Assembly: GCA_036674765.1 (NCBI GenBank)
Contig: JARVKI010000022.1
Coordinates: 124,001-188,000 of the forward strand
Origin: Seiridium cupressi
Taxonomy: Eukaryota; Ascomycota; Sordariomycetes; Amphisphaeriales; Sporocadaceae
Reading direction: 5' to 3'
DNA: 64,000 nt
This document shows positions 58,568 through 64,000 of the stretch, one piece after another. The translations under genes and the position numbers were made by a program. Position 1 is the first letter of the stretch, and each line of letters starts with the position of its first letter. The notes under the pieces were generated by a model, which did not search any database, had not been told where the DNA came from, and saw only the letters and a program-made list of their open reading frames with translations.

Positions 58568-60889
58568 ATGGCCCACCAGACTCCAGAGGCATTTGCAGAC
58601 CTTCACGATTTGGAGAAACTCGCCGAATACAACGCACAAGAAATACATCCGCCGTACGGCGCACAACACTACGGCAGCCAGGTACCGTACTCGAATTATC
58701 CGGACCCAGCGCAAATAGTAGGTCGCACCCAGCCATATTTCCTATCCACAGCCTCTGCCTCAATAGATCATGTTTATCCTGTGGACATGGAGTGGGAGGC
58801 AACCGGGTTCAGTCATGGGTTGTCCATGACCGAGTTCAAGTATCGCATGACTAACTATGGACGACAGAACAATGTCTATGCTAGCACGCCAGATACGAGG
58901 GCGTCTAGCCCGAATACTTCCGTTTCAACAAGGATGACGAGGTCAGGACGCCCAATCGGTTCAAGTCCTCTCGGACCCCAGCCAGCAGGTGTAAAAAAGT
59001 CCTCGACATCAAAGCCGAAACAAAAGCCCAAGAAGAAGAAGAAGAAGAGAAGAAGAAAGAATGGGGAGGGGGACGACATAGACGATGACGAGCCCCCCCT
59101 CGTCCTCGAACCCCTAACGGTTCTTCTTGCTCACATGGATCCGAAAAAGGACGCAGATATCAACGAATTTGTCAACCGGCCCGCGGAGGTACGATTAAAA
59201 GAGGCTCAAATGGACAAGAAGGGCAAGATCAAGCGCCCAATGAATGCCTTCATGCTGTATAGAAAAGGCTGGCAGAACCGAATCAAGGAGACGTATGCGA
59301 ATGAAAACAACCAGATCGTGTCCAAGGTGGCAGGCGACGGCTGGCATATCGAGCCTGACGAGGTCCGCAACCAGTATGGTGCTTGGGCCGGGATCGAGCG
59401 CGACAACCATATGCAAACCTTCCCGTCCTACAAATTCCAGCCGGAGAAGAACAAGAAACGCGCCAAGCCCATCGAGTTCAGCGACGCCGAGGATACTGAC
59501 CTCGGAGACGATTGGTCTCGAGTTGGCTCGGCGGGAAACCGCGGGTACGTAGCCAACGATGACCCCGATGATGAGTATCGCCCTCCCGGCCGTGTTTCTG
59601 CCAGCCGCGTGTACGGTTATCAGCACCCTGTGCCGCCGTCGCGTGCCGTGTCCCACTCCCCCTATGAGCAGTCGCCGTACCAGCATCACAGTCCGCCACC
59701 ACCGCCAGTCCACAACATGTCGCACTACCAGTACAGCAACCCACACCAGTCGATGCCGAACCCCTATCCGTCAGGTGGCAGCGGCCACTACCACACGCAG
59801 CGCGTTGACATGCAGCACCACCAGATACCACAACCCCACGCTAGCTACACGATTCCTCCTCAGCCCTACCAGACCGAGAATGTGTACTATTACCGTACCC
59901 AAACGCCGTACCAGATGTCACATTCTCCGCAGGAACAGAGGGATCCTTACACTACGCCCGAATCGCATTATTACGATTATGTACCACAAGCACAACATCA
60001 ACAGCCGCCGCCGCCGCCACCAGTGATGTCCCGATCGCAACATGCCACACCGGCGCCAGGGTATTACCAGTCCGTGTACGCAGCGCCTTTCGAGGACCCT
60101 GTTCATTACGCTCCACCCCCACCGCAAGCCACACCCAACAATGACGGGGCGGACAACTTTGCGGCTGCAATGGGAGAGATGGGCGACTATGGAGATCAAT
60201 TTCAGCTTGCCGCTGGCGACGATCCGGCCTACGAGCTGAATTTTCCCCTCGGAGACGGCACTGATGATATATTGGATCCACAACTGCTGGACCAAAGCGG
60301 CTGGACGGCGGAGGCACTGCCGCTGAACGCGCTGGAGCGGCCGGATCACTACCTCGATCTGGAGAAGAGTGCGGCTGTTCCCGCCCCTGAGCCTGAGCCT
60401 GAGCCCACGCCAACATCGACGTCGTCTACATCGGCTACAGCTCCCATGCCTAGCTATGTGTTAGATCCCATATTTGATTTTGAGCCCGAACCCGAGCCCA
60501 GACCGAAACCTGGAGCTGAGCCTGGAGCTGAGCCCGAGGCAATCCCGACGCCAGCTACTTCGACGAAGTCAACTGTACCTGAGGCAATACCGACACCGAC
60601 ATCAGCTATATCAACGAAACCAGCGCTAGCAACCATATCACCCACAGCTTCTGTCCACACGCCTGAGCATGAGCCGACATCGTTAACACCAACACCGGTA
60701 TCAGCTACGTCGACGAAGTCAACTATACCACCTATTGTGGCCACGTCGGATTCTGATTTTAGGCTTAAGCTTGAGCCTCAGCCACCATCGGCTCAGTCGG
60801 CCGTGTTAGTTAGATCGAATAAATCGCCCATATCCACTACATCTACGAAGGTTTCTACGTCTGGGTCTACGCAAGATTCTGATGCATAA
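58568..60889 (+). CDS. HMG-box transcription factor, possibly Ste11/FMF-1-like
   Basis: A single 773-residue frame. The N-terminus is Tyr/Ser-rich. A Lys/Arg cluster near 155 and an acidic GDDIDDDEPP segment precede the box. The HMG domain spans about 219-293: IKRPMNAFMLYRKGWQNR, then NQIVSKVAGDGW, ending with ERDNHMQTFPSYKFQP. The RPMNAFMLYR start and the HxxxPxYKFxP end place it in the MATA/Sox type. Pro-, Gln-, His- and Tyr-rich sequence follows, then tandem Glu-Pro repeats (PEPEPEPTPT, AEPGAEPEA) and Thr/Ser-rich tail. Single-box, long tail and lack of linkage to mating-type genes suggest a Ste11/FMF-1-like sexual regulator rather than MAT1-2-1, but this is inference. The first ATG after a stop was used. 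Confidence 0.85.
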   Translation: MAHQTPEAFADLHDLEKLAEYNAQEIHPPYGAQHYGSQVPYSNYPDPAQIVGRTQPYFLSTASASIDHVYPVDMEWEATGFSHGLSMTEFKYRMTNYGRQNNVYASTPDTRASSPNTSVSTRMTRSGRPIGSSPLGPQPAGVKKSSTSKPKQKPKKKKKKRRRKNGEGDDIDDDEPPLVLEPLTVLLAHMDPKKDADINEFVNRPAEVRLKEAQMDKKGKIKRPMNAFMLYRKGWQNRIKETYANENNQIVSKVAGDGWHIEPDEVRNQYGAWAGIERDNHMQTFPSYKFQPEKNKKRAKPIEFSDAEDTDLGDDWSRVGSAGNRGYVANDDPDDEYRPPGRVSASRVYGYQHPVPPSRAVSHSPYEQSPYQHHSPPPPPVHNMSHYQYSNPHQSMPNPYPSGGSGHYHTQRVDMQHHQIPQPHASYTIPPQPYQTENVYYYRTQTPYQMSHSPQEQRDPYTTPESHYYDYVPQAQHQQPPPPPPVMSRSQHATPAPGYYQSVYAAPFEDPVHYAPPPPQATPNNDGADNFAAAMGEMGDYGDQFQLAAGDDPAYELNFPLGDGTDDILDPQLLDQSGWTAEALPLNALERPDHYLDLEKSAAVPAPEPEPEPTPTSTSSTSATAPMPSYVLDPIFDFEPEPEPRPKPGAEPGAEPEAIPTPATSTKSTVPEAIPTPTSAISTKPALATISPTASVHTPEHEPTSLTPTPVSATSTKSTIPPIVATSDSDFRLKLEPQPPSAQSAVLVRSNKSPISTTSTKVSTSGSTQDSDA

Positions 60890-61771
60890 TAAAGGATATG
60901 GCAAAGTTCGGGACATGGCGTCTGGAGTTGGTCTTGATATCCCTATGATGTTCACGGGTGGCGTTCAGGCGTCTGGTTGACGGTACACATCAATAACGCA
61001 TAAAGAATGACACTTTTTTCTTCTTCTTGCATAAAGGGCATTGGATAATTCACGGCGATCAAAAACCCCACTTGCAAATCTCATTGATGAGAGCCGTCAC
61101 GAAATATCGCGAAGAGGGATTTGGGAGGGCAGGTGCAAGGATGATTCATAAGATGGGATTGGGCACTTAACAATGGAGCAGAAATTTCACTGTGCATATT
61201 GAGAGCATCCGGGCCTTTTGACTTGCTCGCCTCGGAGACTAAAAGAAAGGAAAGGGAGGAAAAACACGAGCAAGGGAGTGTCTTCTCCAGAGAGAAGGGA
61301 ATAGAGAGATACCCATACAACCACCTGCACACTGCTCGTACATTTTCCTTTGTCTGTAAGATATTTGGCTTCAGAGATGGGAGTCGGTTAAGGGAGCCCT
61401 TTGTACCTAATCTGATAAGACGATACCCCTGGCCCATAGAAATAAACGACACGAGTAACTAATGCCATCTTTATGGTTGTTCATTGTGGTGTCAACACTA
61501 CGATGTCTTGAGTTCGGAATGTATAATTGTGTCGTGATAGTAGCCAAATGTAGTATCAAGACTAGCACTCCTCACGCTGTACGCACCAAGTCGTATCCGA
61601 TAGCAACCGACCTGAAGAGCTTCTGATAACCATATTTCGCACCCCATATTGAGAGAATCGTGATGCTAGACTTGGTATTTTGCGTTTAGCGATCGGCCTG
61701 CCAGTCCTTCTATACCACAACATGCATACTCATTTCGCTTCACGACACTCATATGTCCAATTTCAAGCCCC
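60890..61771. other. Intergenic region between convergent genes
   Basis: About 880 bp between 3' ends. Nothing besides short frames. Confidence 0.5.
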
Positions 61772-62988
61772 CTATAACTCGACTCTGACTCTTTCTGCCT
61801 CTGGCGGTATCTCTGTATCCTGAGAAATGTCTTCTTCATGATCCTCCACTCCATCAAACGAATTGTCATTCGCCTGGCCGGTCCCTTCTCTTGCCTCGTC
61901 AATCATCCGCCCGATCTCTTCTACCATAGACTCATCGTTGCCCGGGTCCGTCACAATCTCTGCAGTTTCCTGCGGCTTCGCTACTTGGATAGTTGGAACA
62001 TCCTCGTTGTTCATTGATGGCTCCACTGGCTTTGTATCCGGATTGACGACGACCCCATCACGACCCCCATGTCGCCCGACACTGGTGACCGTGACTGCAC
62101 CCCTGAAGACAAGTCTAAGGGGTAGCCAGACGAGCCACCATAATGGCCCATAGAGAAAACGGCGGAAGATCAGCCAAGCATTTGTAATTGCCAGCATGTA
62201 GAATGAGGTCTGCAGATACCACGTATCACTTTTTTGGCTCGTCATCAGAGTGCTAAGCAGATCACGGCTGCTGGACAGCATTGTATCAAGTGAAGAGTAC
62301 GACTCGCCGAGCTGCGCTAGTGCAGCTGTGCTCTCCTGCAACGTTTTGCGGGCGAAGTCGCTCCGTGAGAGCTCGGCGGCCATCATATCGTGCGTTCTGC
62401 GGAGTGCCTGGGTGACGTCGCTACTCGAAGCGACCGCCTGGTCGTCCTTGCTCATCTCAGATCTCGGTTTCCTCCTCGGCTTCTCAATGGGCCTGGGCGA
62501 AGATGTCCCTGAGTTTCTGGATGATCGAGGCTGTGAAAAGGAGGCCCACAGCAGTTCTCTTTCCCGCTTTTGGGCTTGCTTGAGGTTCTCTTTCGCCTGC
62601 AGTTGCGCCTTACGGAGGAGGGGCCGCCAGCTAGGAGAAGCGTTAGTATGCCCGCCAGCTCGGGTCCTGTTGGGTGACATTCATACCTATGAAGCTCTCC
62701 CTTCAGGCGTTCAGCGCCGTCCCTGAGCCTCTCCTTGTCATGCTGGAGCGTCTTGAAGGGACGAATATCCACGATCTCCTCCTGTAATAGCTCGAGATCC
62801 TCCTCTTGCTCCTGAAGCAACTGGATGATCTCACTACTGAGCTCGTTGCTCGCTCCCTCGTCCAAGTCGCCGGACTGGAAATCGAAGTTGGCCAATCGAT
62901 CGATGTGCTCTTTCAGCTGGGCAACAGCATCCTGCAGTAAAGCCAGTCTACCCTGCAGCTCGGATAAGCGCTCCATTGCGCGTTCCAT
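61772..62988 (-). CDS. sec20: SNARE protein Sec20
   Basis: Exons at 62988-62687 and 62630-61772 give 386 residues; the 56 bp intron (GTATGA...CTAG) is in phase 2. Residues 1-100 form coiled-coil heptads (RLSELQGRLALLQDAVAQL). The Sec20 core at about 195-250 contains SLDTMLSSSRDLLSTLMTSQKSDTW, a SNARE-type helix just before a hydrophobic segment (YMLAITNAWLIFRR and the following Trp-rich stretch). A lumenal acidic tail follows. The C-terminus is RVRVEL, weakly like the HDEL retrieval signal of yeast Sec20. Sec20 is the ER Qb-SNARE for retrograde Golgi-to-ER transport, paired with Tip20, Ufe1 and Use1. Confidence 0.88.
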
Positions 62989-63520
62989 GACGAGTCGGCG
63001 CTGCAGAAAGCAGCTGGTCGGTACTCGCTTCCAATTCCCGAAGTATCGCTGAGGCCTTCGTTGTCGACTTGATGCTGTTTTTGTTCTACTATTGCCGACG
63101 CCTACGACATCTGTATAAACACTTGACCATGACCATTCACCAAGTCACCATGTGGGATACGTCGGAAAGCCAGCTGTTCGCACTTCCAAGGAAAGTGATG
63201 AATGCCTGACTTACACTTGGATTTGATTGGTGGTGGTCGCCGGTGACGTTGAAGGTACGGATCGCGTGGCATTAGCTCCCGCTTGCACCGCCACAAGCTC
63301 CCGACGCCACAGTAGATGCGCCAGGGTCGAGAAATCGCAAGATTTATTGACTGATTGATTGATTGCGCGACCGTCGCCAACAGCTCGAAGCTTTCCCATA
63401 AGCTCGGCAACTTTTCCTCGCTGCGGGTTTACTGTCGCACGACAGTCATGTGAGAGCCCTCCGAATTGCAGAGTCTTGCCACCCAAAGACGCTGACCTTC
63501 TACCTGCAGAAATCGCAAGC
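62989..63520. promoter_or_regulatory. Divergent promoter of sec20 and mL53
   Basis: 532 bp between two divergent starts. A short GATT-type tandem (TTGACTGATTGATTGATT) lies near 63348. No gene. Confidence 0.5.
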
Positions 63521-63879
63521 ATGATCACCAGGTTCATCACCGAGGTGAACACCAAGTTCAACCCCTTCTCGGCGGCCTCGAGGTCGACACGGCTATTCCT
63601 CGCAAACCTACCGGCAAACACTCGAGCCAATGGCGCCATGAAATTGACAACAAGCCTGTTGCCGCGGACATCGGCCGAGCCACCTACACTGATGGTCAAG
63701 TTCAGTATGTTTCCGGGACTCGAGGCAGTTGGAGCTGACCTAGGAGCTGACACTACTCAATAGAGGACGGCAAAGAAATGAAGCTGGACGGCGAGAAGCT
63801 GGGTATCAAGGGAATCATTGAGGAACTGGACCGACACTCGAGAGCGCTACAGAAGCAGGCCGATCTTACCGACGGTTAA
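63521..63879 (+). CDS. mrpl44: Mitochondrial large ribosomal subunit protein mL53
   Basis: Exons at 63521-63704 and 63764-63879 give 99 residues, as in yeast Mrpl44 (98). The 59 bp intron has a GTATGT donor, GCTGAC branch and TAG acceptor. Splicing restores TLMVKFKDGKEMKLD. The N-terminal half shows the mL53 pattern KFNPFSAASRSTRLFLANLP, followed by a thioredoxin-like strand region. An in-frame upstream extension exists but lacks conservation logic; 63521 was chosen because it gives the usual family length. The product is a peripheral protein of the mitochondrial 54S subunit. Confidence 0.9.
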
Positions 63880-64000
63880 GCGGATTGATGGCACCACTTG
63901 GAAAATCAGCATTCGGCAGGCATTACGGCTTCTACACCAGGCACGATTCGCATGTCTATTTGTACTATACTCAGAATCATGTATTATAAGAGGGGTACTG
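63880..64000. other. Gene-free right edge
   Basis: Probable 3' UTR of the mL53 gene. Confidence 0.4.

Noticed and set aside
59195..59746. 183-codon minus-strand frame
   Set aside because: Antisense shadow of the HMG-box gene.
63211..63753. 180-codon minus-strand frame
   Set aside because: Antisense of the mL53 first exon and its promoter.

Overview
The window is nuclear DNA from a filamentous ascomycete. Genes carry short GT-AG introns (about 49-150 bp) with CTRAY-like branch sites, and the gene set is typical of the group: palF/RIM8, a Cch1 calcium channel, a Zn2Cys6 regulator, an MFS sugar porter, a Moco sulfurase and HMG-box and RING-like regulators. The protein sequences look most like Sordariomycetes, probably Hypocreales; that placement is an inference. 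I see no rRNA, no convincing tRNA, no transposon ORF and no CRISPR array. I mapped 21 protein genes, most with exon boundaries worked out by eye, and one doubtful coding fragment.

Layout. 0.8-4.2 kb: a mitochondrial-type two-helix membrane protein and a four-helix membrane protein, both of unknown function. 6.1-8.2 kb: a divergent pair, a CHORD-CS Hsp90 co-chaperone and a small glutaredoxin-like protein. 8.4-15 kb: an HpcH/HpaI aldolase, a divergently transcribed sugar transporter and a Zn2Cys6 regulator, which could form a small catabolic locus. 15.4-20.5 kb: molybdenum cofactor sulfurase and the replication licensing ATPase Cdc6/Cdc18, sharing a 566 bp divergent promoter with an ACGCGT (MCB) palindrome. 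22.6-25.1 kb: the pH-signalling arrestin PalF/Rim8. 26-28.9 kb: a RING-like protein and mitochondrial ribosomal protein uL2m. 30.9-32.6 kb: B-type mitotic cyclin with a canonical destruction box. 34.7-39.4 kb: three small or disordered minus-strand proteins. 42.6-49.2 kb: the four-domain calcium channel Cch1 (about 2116 residues). 51.5-54.1 kb: a chromatin protein with a DDT/WHIM-like N-terminus and a PHD finger. 58.6-60.9 kb: an HMG-box factor behind 4.4 kb of gene-free DNA. 61.8-63.9 kb: the SNARE Sec20 and mitochondrial ribosomal protein mL53.

Functionally the window mixes housekeeping genes (mitoribosome, ER-Golgi SNARE, Cdc6, cyclin B, Moco sulfurase) with signalling genes (Cch1, PalF, HMG-box factor). 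There is no secondary-metabolite backbone gene, and I did not find a clearly novel multigene system. The best leads are ACGCGT-type sites at the two cell-cycle genes, the very long leader region of the HMG-box gene, the N/E/E/E filter of Cch1, a canonical G-quadruplex minisatellite, an orphan coding-like fragment near 37 kb, and the aldolase-transporter-regulator neighbourhood.
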